This document shows positions 1-8,164 of a DNA stretch of 64,000 nt, one piece after another. The stretch lies in the NCBI RefSeq assembly GCF_945957345.1, contig NZ_CAMFKW010000013.1:1-64000 (forward strand). Direction: 5' to 3'. The DNA is from an uncultured Allobosea sp. (GTDB lineage: Bacteria; Pseudomonadota; Alphaproteobacteria; Rhizobiales; Beijerinckiaceae). The translations under genes and the position numbers were made by a program. The notes under the pieces were generated by a model, which saw nothing but the letters and a program-made list of their open reading frames with translations, was not told the origin of the DNA and searched no databases. Numbering within the stretch: position 1 is the stretch's first letter; every line of letters begins with the position of its first letter.

Positions 1-258
1 CAGTGGCCTGCTTTTACTCCGCCACGATGGCCTGGAATCCGACCGCCGTTGACAGTCGCATAATTACTGTGGGGCGTATTTATGTTGTTTTGCGAATTTG
101 CATTTAGAATTCGAGTCGATATCAAAAATATACTGTCGGATTGCGAGTTAACTTTACTCGGTATGGTTAATGTTGAGGCAGGGTTGTTTTGGAGGGTTGT
201 TGCAACCTATACGTGCTTTATCGCTTCCGGCCCGGAGGCGAAGACAGGGAGAAGCAAG
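1..258. other. AT-rich leader region without a gene
   Basis: No coding frame with a start, ribosome binding site and recognisable product is seen here. Bases 60-190 are clearly richer in A and T than the rest of the window and probably hold the promoter of the small secreted protein that starts at 259. No box could be assigned with confidence. Confidence 0.4.
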
Positions 259-537
259 ATGAAATACGCGTTTGTACTCGCTGCGGTTGCGGCCTTCGCT
301 GTTTCCCCGGCCATGGCCGGCGGGCGGGGCGGTTCGCTGATCGGCGGCATCGTCGCTCCGGTGACGACGGCGGTGTCGGGCGTCAAGATCAATGCGCTCA
401 ACAATGTCAGCGTCCTCAGCGGCAACGCCAATGGCAACAAGATCGGCATCGTCGCCCCGGTGAAGGCGATCGTCAGCAAGAACGGCATCGTCGGCGGCCT
501 GCTCGGCGGGCTCGGTCACGGCTGCGGTTGCAACTGA
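259..537 (+). CDS. small secreted Gly-rich protein of unknown function
   Basis: The product is 92 residues with a clear Sec signal peptide (about residues 1-21, ending in SPAMA before GGRGG). The mature part is rich in Gly, Val and Ala. It contains the motif G-I-V-A-P-V twice (about residues 31 and 62), which looks like a short internal duplication, and it ends in a GHGCGCN tail with two cysteines. The start at 259 is preferred over an upstream in-frame start at 82 because it places the signal peptide at the N terminus and has an AGGGAG-like ribosome binding site a few bases upstream. A terminator follows at 575-603, so the gene is probably monocistronic. I do not recognise the family. A secreted or envelope role is inferred only from the signal peptide. 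Confidence 0.7.
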   Translation: MKYAFVLAAVAAFAVSPAMAGGRGGSLIGGIVAPVTTAVSGVKINALNNVSVLSGNANGNKIGIVAPVKAIVSKNGIVGGLLGGLGHGCGCN

Positions 538-574
538 CCGCCACGCGTCCGACCTCCCCACCTGAAACCTCAAC

Positions 575-603
575 GGGGCTGGCACTCGCCGGCCCCTTTT
601 CTT
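575..603 (+). terminator. intrinsic terminator after the Gly-rich protein gene
   Basis: A nine-base stem with one G-T pair (575-583 with 588-596, loop ACTC) is followed at once by TTTTCTT. It lies 38 bases after the stop at 537. Confidence 0.8.
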
Positions 604-691
604 GTGGGTGCCGCATTGCGCGCCGGTGATGCCTAAAATGCCGGGGATCGGGCAGACGGGTTCTTAGAGCCTCGCGCGTAGAGGCAGCCCC

Positions 692-1825
692 ATGCATCTG
701 CTGATGAGGCCCCGCAAACGCGCCGCGCAGCTTCCCGCGGATATCGAGATCGAGATCATCTCGCGTCTTTTCGCTGCCTTGCCGCAGATCCTGTGCATCG
801 CGGCCGGCCTGATCGTCGGCTCCGCCATCATGGCCGTGCAGACGGGCGAGATGATCTTCTGGTGGCTGACCGGGGCAGGGGTCCTGACCACCGTCCTGCG
901 CATCGCCAACATCGTCGGTTTCAAGCGGCGCGACCCTGCACGCACGCTGACGCTTGTCGAGGCGCGGCGCTGGGAGGCCGGTTACGCTTACACGGCCTTC
1001 GCCTTCACGCTCGTCATCGCCGCATTGACCCTAACCGCCGCGGCAGTCGGCCATGCCGGCGGCTTCGTGCTCAGCCTCGGGCTCACGATGGCGCTGACGG
1101 CGGGGTCCTACCTGCGCACCCTGCGCTACTGGATCTGCGCCGTGCTCTCGACCATCGCGATCGGCACGCTGGTCGTCGCTTTCCTGCTCTCGGGCGATCC
1201 GCTCTATCAGGCGCTCAGCGTCCTCCTGCTCGTCTATCTCTATTCGATCTACGAGAGCTCCGATCATATCATCGGCCAGTTCGAGGAATTGCTGATGGTG
1301 CGGCGCGAACTCGATTTCGCCGCGAGCCACGATCCCCTGACCGGGCTCGTGAACCGCCGGGGCCTCGACCGCGTGCTTCGCGACGCCGGCGAGAGCGGCG
1401 AGGCGCTGGGCCTCCTGCTGCTCGATCTCGACGGCTTCAAGCTGATCAACGATCGCCATGGCCACCAGGCCGGCGACGAGCTGTTGCAGCAAGTCGCGAT
1501 GCGGTTGAGGGGCGTCGTTCGGCTCGGCGACAGCGTGGCGCGGCTCGGCGGCGACGAGTTCGCCCTCGTCATCCGCGGTGTCGCGGATGCGGTCGCGCTC
1601 TCCGAGGTTGCCGAACGGGCGGTCTCGGTCGTCAAGGCGCCGTTCATGCTGGCAGGGCAACTGGTCACGGTCGGTGCCAGCGTCGGTGTCTCCGTCAAGT
1701 CGGAACGGGATTCCGAGCATTGGACCGCAGAGGTCCTGACGCGCGCCGCCGACCAGGCGCTCTATGGTGCCAAGCGCGCCGGCAAGGGCCGAAGCATGGT
1801 CGCGCATTGGGACGACGTCGCCTGA
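692..1825 (+). CDS. membrane-bound diguanylate cyclase (GGDEF)
   Basis: The protein of 377 residues should make cyclic di-GMP from two GTP at the inner membrane. Its first 190 residues hold about six hydrophobic helices (near 27-50, 52-72, 95-118, 122-140, 148-168 and 172-190) with no known sensor domain. A GGDEF domain follows, beginning with the S-H-D-P-L-T-G motif (Asp near 214). The active site reads GGDEF at 286-290, so it is intact. An RxxD product-inhibition site (R-L-G-D, 277-280) lies exactly five residues before it, which predicts feedback control by cyclic di-GMP. No EAL domain is present. The start has a GAGG ribosome binding site eight bases upstream. The ligand sensed by the membrane part is unknown. 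Confidence 0.92.
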   Translation: MHLLMRPRKRAAQLPADIEIEIISRLFAALPQILCIAAGLIVGSAIMAVQTGEMIFWWLTGAGVLTTVLRIANIVGFKRRDPARTLTLVEARRWEAGYAYTAFAFTLVIAALTLTAAAVGHAGGFVLSLGLTMALTAGSYLRTLRYWICAVLSTIAIGTLVVAFLLSGDPLYQALSVLLLVYLYSIYESSDHIIGQFEELLMVRRELDFAASHDPLTGLVNRRGLDRVLRDAGESGEALGLLLLDLDGFKLINDRHGHQAGDELLQQVAMRLRGVVRLGDSVARLGGDEFALVIRGVADAVALSEVAERAVSVVKAPFMLAGQLVTVGASVGVSVKSERDSEHWTAEVLTRAADQALYGAKRAGKGRSMVAHWDDVA

Positions 1826-1924
1826 CATCAGCCGGGAATGGCGGTAGCTTGATCTCGGCTCGCCATTCACCTACCGTCCGGCAGGTAGCTGCGCGGTGAC
1901 GCTGCACAAGAACGGGAGACGGCG

Positions 1925-3103
1925 ATGTCGTCAGGCGGAAAGACTGTCGCGGAGGGCGCGCGCCGCTCGCCTTATTTCACCGAGGAGCATGAGGCGCTGC
2001 GCGACCAGGTCCGCCGCTTCGTCGAGACCGAGATCAAGCCGCATGCCCTGCAATGGGAGGAGGACGGTTTCGTCCCGCGCGCCGTGCTGCGCAAGATGGG
2101 CGAGCTCGGCTTCTTCGGCATCCGCTACCCCGCCGAATATGGTGGCTCCGAAATGGACACGATGGCGACCGTCGTGCTGGCCGAGGAACTCGGCCGTTCG
2201 ACCTTCTCCGGCGTCGCGATCACGGCGCTGGTCCATACCGACATGGCTTCGGTCCATATCGCCAATGCCGGCAGCCAGGCACAGAAGGACAAGTACCTTC
2301 CGGCGATCATTGCCGGCGAGAAGATCGTCGCGGTCGCCGTCACCGAGCCCGATGCCGGCTCGGACGTGAAGGGCATCCGCACCACGGCGCGGCGCGAGGG
2401 CGATCATTACGTCCTCAACGGCGCCAAGATGTTCATCACCAACGGCGTCCATGCCGATCTCTACTGCGTCGCCGCCAAGACGGACCCGCAGGGGCGGCCC
2501 TCGCAATCGGTCTCGATCTTCGTGGTCGAGAAGGGCACGCCCGGCTTCTCCGTCTCGCGCGCCCTCGACAAGCATGGCTGGCGCTCCTCGGACACTGCCG
2601 AGCTCTCCTTCGTCGATTGCAAGGTGCCGGCCGAGAACCTGCTCGGGCAGGAGGGGCGCGGCTTCTACGCGATCATGAGCAATTTCCAGAACGAGCGCAC
2701 GGTGATCGGCGCCATGGCGATGGGCGAGGCACAGGCCGCGATCGACCTGACGCTGGACTATGTCCGAACGCGCAAGGCCTTCGGCGCGCCGCTCTGGGAG
2801 AAGCAGGCGATCCGTCAGCGCCTGGCCGAGCTTGCGGGCAAGGTCGAGGCCGGCCGCCAGCTCGTCTACCACGCCGCCTGGCTCGATGCGCAGGGCTTCG
2901 ACGCCACCCGCGAGGTCTCGATGGCCAAGGCCTATTGCGGCGAGCTGGTCAACGAAGTCATGTACGACTGCCTGCAGTTCCATGGCGGCATGGGCTACAT
3001 GCGCGAAAGCGCGATCGAGCGCATGACCCGCGACGCCCGCGTCCAGGCGATCGGCGGCGGCGCGACCGAGGTCATGCTCGAGGAAGTGGCGAAGCGGCTG
3101 TGA
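1925..3103 (+). CDS. acyl-CoA dehydrogenase
   Basis: This 392-residue flavoprotein fits the standard length of soluble acyl-CoA dehydrogenases, which make the alpha,beta double bond in acyl-CoA and pass electrons to ETF. The family signatures A-V-T-E-P-D-A-G-S-D and Q-F-H-G-G-M-G-Y-M are present. The base used by short- and medium-chain enzymes near the C terminus (normally Glu in I-Y-E-G-T) is Gly here (I-G-G-G-A-T). A Glu is instead present at residue 257 in N-F-Q-N-E-R-T, the place used by isovaleryl-CoA and long-chain enzymes. A branched-chain or otherwise unusual acyl-CoA is therefore a reasonable substrate guess. A TetR gene follows after a repeat element and may be its regulator. Confidence 0.9.
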   Translation: MSSGGKTVAEGARRSPYFTEEHEALRDQVRRFVETEIKPHALQWEEDGFVPRAVLRKMGELGFFGIRYPAEYGGSEMDTMATVVLAEELGRSTFSGVAITALVHTDMASVHIANAGSQAQKDKYLPAIIAGEKIVAVAVTEPDAGSDVKGIRTTARREGDHYVLNGAKMFITNGVHADLYCVAAKTDPQGRPSQSVSIFVVEKGTPGFSVSRALDKHGWRSSDTAELSFVDCKVPAENLLGQEGRGFYAIMSNFQNERTVIGAMAMGEAQAAIDLTLDYVRTRKAFGAPLWEKQAIRQRLAELAGKVEAGRQLVYHAAWLDAQGFDATREVSMAKAYCGELVNEVMYDCLQFHGGMGYMRESAIERMTRDARVQAIGGGATEVMLEEVAKRL

Positions 3104-3115
3104 GCCAGAGGCGCT

Positions 3116-3323
3116 GTCATCCCGCACGCGTTGCAACACGCAGTGTTGCTGCGCAGATGCGGGACCGTCCTCAGGAGAGGGCAGGGTCATCCCGGGCGCG
3201 CCGCAGCGTGAAACGCTGCTGCGCAGACACGGGACCGTTCTCCGGAAAAGGCGCCTTCTCGTCGCGCGGTCCCGTGTCTGCGCAGCGGCACTACGCGCCG
3301 CAGCGCGCACGGGAGGACACCCT
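3116..3323. repeat. family A palindromic intergenic repeat, copy 1
   Basis: This stretch contains two copies of the family A left end (TCATCCCG.. at 3117 and 3188), the internal box ACACGGGACCG and its reverse complement CGGTCCCGTGT, and the right end CGCAGCGCGCACGGGA. The same boxes recur near 5.1, 44.7 and 47.3 kb. Its right end runs to the base before the TetR start codon and supplies the ribosome binding site of that gene. Confidence 0.75.
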
Positions 3324-3926
3324 ATGAGTGAAGCCGCGCAAACCCGGCCACCAATCGAAGGCGGTTCGCGCCGGCAGATCCTCGACCATGCCGCGCGGCT
3401 GCTGCGCGGCGGCGGCTATCACCAAACCACCCTGCGCGAGATCGCAGAGGCCGTCGGCATCCGCAAGGCCAGCCTCTATTACCATTTCGGCTCGAAGGAG
3501 GAGATCGTCGAGGCGGTCGTCAACGACGGCGTACGCTTTGTCCACGAGGCGGTCGTCGCAGCGCTCGCGACGGAGGATGGCGCTTCGCCGCGCGTACGAT
3601 TGGAGGCCGCGGTCCGCGCGCATCTCTCCGCCCTGCACGGCCATGGCGACTACACCTCGGCCAGCATCAAGGTCTTCACCTTCGGCGCGGCGCCGGTGCC
3701 GGAGAGCGTGCGCGCCGTGCGCCGTGCGTATGAGGATGTTTGGCGCCGCCTGATCGCCGAATGGCAGGAGGCGGGCGGCGTGCCCGCGGGTAATTCGCCG
3801 GACGTGCTCAGGCTCTTCCTGCTCGGCGCGCTCAATGGCTCGACCGACTGGTATCGGCCGGAGCGCTATTCCATCGACGCCCTGGCGCGTGAATTCGTGG
3901 CGCTGCTGTCGCCCGCAGGGACGTGA
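3324..3926 (+). CDS. TetR/AcrR family transcriptional regulator
   Basis: This 200-residue protein has a TetR-type helix-turn-helix at about residues 12-58, with the typical recognition pattern T-L-R-E-I-A-E-A-V-G-I and S-L-Y-Y-H-F-G-S-K-E-E-I. The helical C-terminal part should bind a ligand and form the dimer, and its ligand cannot be read from sequence. It follows an acyl-CoA dehydrogenase on the same strand, and many TetR proteins in this setting respond to acyl-CoA, so that is the leading guess. The ribosome binding site GGAGG at about 3310 lies within the end of a repeat element. In other copies of that repeat the matching bases read GGATG or GGAAG. Confidence 0.9.
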   Translation: MSEAAQTRPPIEGGSRRQILDHAARLLRGGGYHQTTLREIAEAVGIRKASLYYHFGSKEEIVEAVVNDGVRFVHEAVVAALATEDGASPRVRLEAAVRAHLSALHGHGDYTSASIKVFTFGAAPVPESVRAVRRAYEDVWRRLIAEWQEAGGVPAGNSPDVLRLFLLGALNGSTDWYRPERYSIDALAREFVALLSPAGT

Positions 3927-4048
3927 GCGCTCCGTCCCGGACGCAGGGGAGGGAGGCGCGGAACGACTGGCGGCGGCCCGGCAGCTTGCTACGATGACGG
4001 CGTGATCGCCGCTCCTGCAGCGGCTCTGCCCAGAGGATTGCCCAGCCG

Positions 4049-5092
4049 ATGCGTGCCTTCTACCACCCCGACCAGGCGCTTCACGATCCCCAGCAATATA
4101 TGCGCTTCGGCAAGGTCGTGGCCCCCAAGGATCTGCCGGAGCGGACGGAACGCCTGCTGGGCGCGCTGAAGAAGCACGGCATCACGCCGGAGAAGCCGGC
4201 GGCGCATGGCACGGACCCCGTCCTGGCGATCCATGATGCAGGCTTCGTCAAGTTCCTCGAAACCGCCTGGGCGCGCTGGCAGGACCTGCCGGCCGAGCGC
4301 GGCCCGGAAGTCTGGCCAAGCACCTTTCCCTATTGGAGCGGCCGCCCCGATGAGGATGTCCGCCCGCCCTGCCGCCCGACCGGCTTCATCGGCCAGCTTG
4401 GTTGGTATCTCGGCGATCTCTCGGTGCCGATCGGCGAGCATTGCTGGCATTCGACCTTGCGCTCGTCCGAGACCGCGGTCTCGGCCGCCGATGCGATCCT
4501 GGCCGGCGAACGCGCGGTCTATTCGCTTTGCCGCCCGTCCGGCCACCATGCCCGTGCCGATCGCGCAACCGGCTTCTGCTACCTCAATAACACGGCGATC
4601 GCGGCGCAGCGCCTGCGCTCGAAGTTCGGCAAGGTCGCGATCCTCGATGTCGACGCGCATCACGGCGACGGCACGCAGCAGATTTTCTATCGCCGCAACG
4701 ACGTGCTGACGATCTCGGTCCATGCCGACCCGTCGAATTACTACCCGTTCTTCACCGGCTATGCCGACGAGCGCGGCAACGGCCCGGGCGAGGGCTTCAA
4801 CCTTAATCTGCCGCTCGCGCATGGCGCCGGTGGCGCCGCGATGGAAGCGGCCGTCGCCGAGGCCGGCAAGGCGATCCGCGATTTCGGGGCCGAGGTCGTG
4901 GTGATCGCACTCGGCTACGACGCCCACAAGGACGACCCGATCGGGGTGCTGAAGCTGGAAGCTGCCGATTTCGGCACGATCGGCCGGCAGGTGAAGGGCT
5001 TCGGCCTGCCGACGCTGGTGGTGCAGGAGGGCGGCTACGCCATCGAAGCGATCGGCGACTGCCTCGACGCCTTCCTGGGCGGGTTCAAGTAG
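4049..5092 (+). CDS. acetylpolyamine amidohydrolase (class II histone deacetylase fold)
   Basis: This 347-residue zinc hydrolase belongs to the arginase/deacetylase superfamily. The N-terminal M-R-A-F-Y-H-P-D pattern and overall layout resemble bacterial acetylpolyamine amidohydrolases more than AcuC. The tandem catalytic histidines are H166-H167 in R-P-S-G-H-H-A. The zinc ligands are D202 and H204 in D-V-D-A-H-H-G-D-G and D291 in G-Y-D-A-H. The C-terminal E-G-G-Y motif holds the transition-state Gly-Tyr. All active-site residues are present, so the enzyme should be active. It likely removes acetyl groups from polyamines or related amines in the cytoplasm. The gene stands alone between a TetR gene and a repeat. 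Confidence 0.88.
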   Translation: MRAFYHPDQALHDPQQYMRFGKVVAPKDLPERTERLLGALKKHGITPEKPAAHGTDPVLAIHDAGFVKFLETAWARWQDLPAERGPEVWPSTFPYWSGRPDEDVRPPCRPTGFIGQLGWYLGDLSVPIGEHCWHSTLRSSETAVSAADAILAGERAVYSLCRPSGHHARADRATGFCYLNNTAIAAQRLRSKFGKVAILDVDAHHGDGTQQIFYRRNDVLTISVHADPSNYYPFFTGYADERGNGPGEGFNLNLPLAHGAGGAAMEAAVAEAGKAIRDFGAEVVVIALGYDAHKDDPIGVLKLEAADFGTIGRQVKGFGLPTLVVQEGGYAIEAIGDCLDAFLGGFK

Positions 5093-5116
5093 CGCCTGTC
5101 TTCTCTGGGGCACCTG

Positions 5117-5257
5117 TCTTCCCGTGCGCGCTGCAGCGTGAAACGCTGCGGCGCAGACACGGGACCGCCCCCCGGAAAAGGCGCCTTCTCGTCATGCGGT
5201 CCCGTGTCTGCGCAGCGGCATTCACATGCCGCAGCGCGCACGGGATGACACCCTTCA
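5117..5257. repeat. family A palindromic intergenic repeat, copy 2
   Basis: It lies between two converging genes. It has the left end (CCCGTGCGCGCTGC), the internal inverted pair ACACGGGACCG and CGGTCCCGTGT, the spacer box AAAAGGCGCCTTCTCGTC and the right end GCAGCGCGCACGGGATGACA. These boxes match copies 1, 3 and 4 closely. Confidence 0.75.
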
Positions 5258-5274
5258 GTGCGGCCTGAAACGCC

Positions 5275-6831
5275 TCAGATCGCCGCCTCGATCAGGAACG
5301 GCCCCTTGCGGCTCAGCGCCGCCTTGAACAGGCTCGTGAACTCCTCGGCCGTCGTGGCTCGCGCGGCTTCGACGCCCATGCCCTTGGCCATCATCACCCA
5401 GTCCAGCGCCGGCTCGTCGATGTTCAGCATCAGTGTGGCGTTGCGGCCGAAATCGTTGACGCCGACGGCGCGCATCTCGCCATGCAGGATTTGGTAAGTC
5501 CGGTTGGCGAAGACCACGGTGACGATGTCGAGGTTCTCGCGCGCCTGCGTCCACAGCCCCTGCACCGTGTACATGCCGGAGCCATCGGCCTGCATGCTGA
5601 TGACCTTGCGGTCGGGGCAGGCGACGGCCGCGCCGATGGCGAGCGGGATGCCTTCGCCGATCGCGCCGCCGGTGAGCTGGATATAGTCGTGCTGGGGCGC
5701 GCTATGGCAGTCGTAATAGAAACTGCGGCCGGACGAGACCGACTCGTCGCAGACGATGCAGTTCTCGGGCAGCAGCGCCGAGACGATGGCGCAGGCCTTG
5801 TCGGCATCGAGCTTGCCGGTCGGCAGGCCGGGCTGCTCCTTGCGCGCCGGGGCGATGTAGAGAGGGGCGGTCTTGGTCGCGCCCATCTCCTCCGCGAGCG
5901 CGGTGATCGAAGCCGGCAGGTCGTCGCCCGGAATCGACAGCGTCGCGACCTCGCAGCCGTCATGGATCAGGCGGCCGGGCTTGCCGGGATAGGCGAAGAA
6001 GCCGACCGGAACCTGCGCGCCGACGAGCACGAGATAGTCGACATCCTTGAGCTGCTCGAGCGCCTTGTCGATCGGATAGAACACCTTCGGCATGGCGACG
6101 CGGCCGGCGCCGCGCTGGATGCGCCCGTTCGACATCTGGCTGAAGATCTGGGCGCCCGTCACGGCGCAGATGCGGGCGGCCATCTCCATCGGCTTTTCGC
6201 GTAGCGCGAGCCCCGTCAGCATGATCGCCGCCCGCTTGCCATGCTTGCGCAGGCCGGCCGCGACCTCGCGGATCGTCGCGCCATCGACGCTCTTCAGCGC
6301 CGGCAATTCCGTCGGCTTCAGCGTGGCAGGCTCGACGCTGCCCCAGGCGCAGTCGGCCGGCAGGATGACCGTGGTGACGCCGGGTAGCGTCAGCGAGGCG
6401 ACATAGGCTTCCCCGATCGCCGGGCCGACATCCTCCGGCGTCGCGATGCGGCGGACGAAATGCGACATCGGTTCGGCCAGGCTCTCGATATCGCTGGTCA
6501 GCGGTGCGTCGTGCTGGAGATGATAGGTCGCGTGGTCGCCGACGACATTGATCATCGGCGTGCGGGCGCGGCGGGCATTGTGCATGTTGGCGAGCGCATT
6601 CGCCATGCCCGGCCCGCAATGCAAGAGCGTCGCCGCCGGCTTGTCGGCCATGCGGGCATAGCCGTCGGCAGCGCCCGTCACCACGCCCTCGAACAGGCCG
6701 AGCACGCAGCGCATTTCCGGCTTGCGGTCGAGCGCCGCTACGAAATGCATCTCCGAGGTGCCGGGATTGGCGAAGCAGGTATCGACGCCGTTGATCAGAA
6801 GCGTGTCGCAAAGGCGGTCGGCGCCGTTCAT
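5275..6831 (-). CDS. thiamine-diphosphate-dependent acetolactate synthase-like enzyme
   Basis: The 518-residue protein has the three-domain layout of the TPP decarboxylase/synthase superfamily. The N-terminal Pyr domain carries the activating Glu48 in G-L-F-E-G-V-V. A central Rossmann-like domain follows. The C-terminal PP domain has the magnesium/TPP motif as Q-A-D-G-S-G-M-Y followed by A-N-R-T-Y, slightly off the usual G-D-G and N-N. Homologues are commonly labelled acetolactate synthase large subunit, but no small regulatory subunit is nearby and the substrate is unknown. It also resembles benzoylformate decarboxylase-type enzymes. The start at 6831 was chosen over an upstream one because it begins at the conserved M-N-G-A-D-R-L and has GAGG upstream. 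It diverges from an ABC importer whose promoter has a HutC-like operator. Confidence 0.82.
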   Translation of the reverse strand: MNGADRLCDTLLINGVDTCFANPGTSEMHFVAALDRKPEMRCVLGLFEGVVTGAADGYARMADKPAATLLHCGPGMANALANMHNARRARTPMINVVGDHATYHLQHDAPLTSDIESLAEPMSHFVRRIATPEDVGPAIGEAYVASLTLPGVTTVILPADCAWGSVEPATLKPTELPALKSVDGATIREVAAGLRKHGKRAAIMLTGLALREKPMEMAARICAVTGAQIFSQMSNGRIQRGAGRVAMPKVFYPIDKALEQLKDVDYLVLVGAQVPVGFFAYPGKPGRLIHDGCEVATLSIPGDDLPASITALAEEMGATKTAPLYIAPARKEQPGLPTGKLDADKACAIVSALLPENCIVCDESVSSGRSFYYDCHSAPQHDYIQLTGGAIGEGIPLAIGAAVACPDRKVISMQADGSGMYTVQGLWTQARENLDIVTVVFANRTYQILHGEMRAVGVNDFGRNATLMLNIDEPALDWVMMAKGMGVEAARATTAEEFTSLFKAALSRKGPFLIEAAI

Positions 6832-6956
6832 CGGGAAACCTCGATTCGAAAGAAATAAGGGCGCCAGCGCGCCGGCGGGCGGAAGAGGAGGAAATTCCCT
6901 CTGCCCTGTCAAACGAGAGAATGTCATGACTTCCCCAAGCGACGCTGATCGGCCGC

Positions 6957-6985
6957 TTGACGTTTTTGCATATGCAATTACGCTG
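6957..6985 (+). promoter_or_regulatory. promoter with an embedded HutC-like operator for the ABC importer
   Basis: A candidate -35 box TTGACG (6957-6962) and a weak -10 box TACGCT (6979-6984) are 16 bases apart. The spacer holds the palindrome TTGCATATGCAA (6966-6977). The same 12-base sequence occurs twice in the hut divergent region (20218-20229 and 20244-20255). A repressor bound there would block the promoter. The -10 assignment is tentative, and the palindrome itself is exact. Confidence 0.7.
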
Positions 6986-7074
6986 ATCTGGAACGAAGGT
7001 TGCATTGCAGCATGGATGACGTTTAGGCGTCTGGGTGCGGCGTCAGCCGAAAAAGCAGGGGAAGGGTTTCAATC

Positions 7075-8034
7075 ATGGCAGTTTTCAAGCGCGCCGGCGC
7101 TGCGGTCGGTTTTGGCCTCGCGGCGCTTCTTGCGGCGGGCGGCGCCCAGGCACAGACCAAGGTCAATATCGGCATTTCCGGCTGGACCGGCTTCGCGCCG
7201 CTGGTGCTCGCCAAGGAGGCCGGCATCTTCGCCAAGAACGGCCTCGACGTCACAATCAAGAAGATCCCACAAAAGGACCGCCACCTCGCCATCGCCTCGG
7301 GTGACGTCCAGTGCGCCGCGACCACGGTCGAGACCTGGCTGGTCTGGGATGCCGCCGGAATCAAGACCAAGCAGATATTCCAACTCGACAAGAGCTACGG
7401 CGCTGACGGCATGGTCGTGCGCAAGGACATCGCCTCGATCAAGGACCTGAAGGGCAAGACGGTCGCGGCTTCCGCCCCCGGAACCTCGCCCTATTTCGCA
7501 CTGGCCTGGATGCTCAAGGAGAACGGCCTGTCCGTGAAGGACGTCAAGGTCGTCAACATGGAGCCCGGCCCGGCCGCCCAGGCCTTCATCGCCGGCCAGA
7601 ACGACGCGGCGCTGACCTACGAGCCCTATCTCTCGACGGTGCGCGAGAAGCCGGATGCCGGCAAGATCATCGCCACCACGCTCGATTACCCGATGGTGAT
7701 GGACACGTTCGGCTGCACGCCGGCCTTCCTCGTCGACGAGAAGGCGGCGGCTGCGCTGACCAAGAGCTATTTCGACGCGCTCGCCATGATCAAGGCGGAG
7801 CAGGCCAAGTCCTACGAGATCATGGGCGCTGACGTGAAGCAGACCGGCGAGCAGTTCGGCAAGTCGGCCGCGTATCTGCGCTGGTCGGACGCCGAGGGGA
7901 ACAAGACGTTCTTCTCCGGCGAGTGGCAGGCCTTCAACGCCAAGGCGGCCGACGTGCTGCTCGAGGTCGGCCTGATCAAGACGAAGCCCGATTTCGCTTC
8001 GCTGATCGACACGCGCTTCGTCGCCGGCAAGTGA
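7075..8034 (+). CDS. ABC transporter substrate-binding protein (SsuA/TauA/NMT1-like)
   Basis: The protein has 319 residues with a Sec signal peptide (about 1-26, cleaved after GGAQA). The mature part matches the NitT/TauT-type periplasmic binding fold, with I-G-I-S-G-W-T-G-F-A-P-L at its start and L-K-G-K-T-V-A-A-S-A-P-G-T-S in the second lobe. It should capture a small, possibly aromatic or sulfonated, solute for the permease and ATPase encoded at 8676-10225. The substrate is not evident from sequence. A HutC-like operator lies upstream, which suggests a histidine-related ligand such as urocanate or another imidazole compound. That is an inference from regulation alone. The start has AGGGGAAGGG upstream. 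Confidence 0.88.
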   Translation: MAVFKRAGAAVGFGLAALLAAGGAQAQTKVNIGISGWTGFAPLVLAKEAGIFAKNGLDVTIKKIPQKDRHLAIASGDVQCAATTVETWLVWDAAGIKTKQIFQLDKSYGADGMVVRKDIASIKDLKGKTVAASAPGTSPYFALAWMLKENGLSVKDVKVVNMEPGPAAQAFIAGQNDAALTYEPYLSTVREKPDAGKIIATTLDYPMVMDTFGCTPAFLVDEKAAAALTKSYFDALAMIKAEQAKSYEIMGADVKQTGEQFGKSAAYLRWSDAEGNKTFFSGEWQAFNAKAADVLLEVGLIKTKPDFASLIDTRFVAGK

Positions 8035-8069
8035 ACGCCAGCAAGTGAGGCCGGACGGGTTGGCCACTA

Positions 8070-8164
8070 CCGTCATGCTCGCCCTTGTGGCGAGCATCCA
8101 CGTCCTGAACGCGGTCCGCGACAAAGGAAGACGTGGATGGTCGGGACAAGCCCGACCATGACGG
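8070..8164. repeat. family B intergenic repeat, copy 1
   Basis: The element has ends CCGTCATG and CATGACGG in inverted order and an internal inverted pair (GCATCCACGTC near 8093 and GACGTGGATGG near 8131). It contains two small hairpins, GCTCGCCCTTGTGGCGAGC and GTCGGGACAAGCCCGAC. A close copy lies at 17305-17399 inside the hut operon, and a diverged one at 63717-63800. Its right end overlaps the start of the glycosylase gene. Confidence 0.75.

Noticed and set aside
82..258. Upstream extension of the small secreted protein from an ATG at 82
   Set aside because: It would bury the signal peptide in the middle of the protein and adds AT-rich sequence of promoter type.
3116..3323. Repeat array that could be mistaken for a CRISPR
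   Set aside because: The repeats are palindromic elements of unequal length with no regular spacer, and no cas genes are present in the window.
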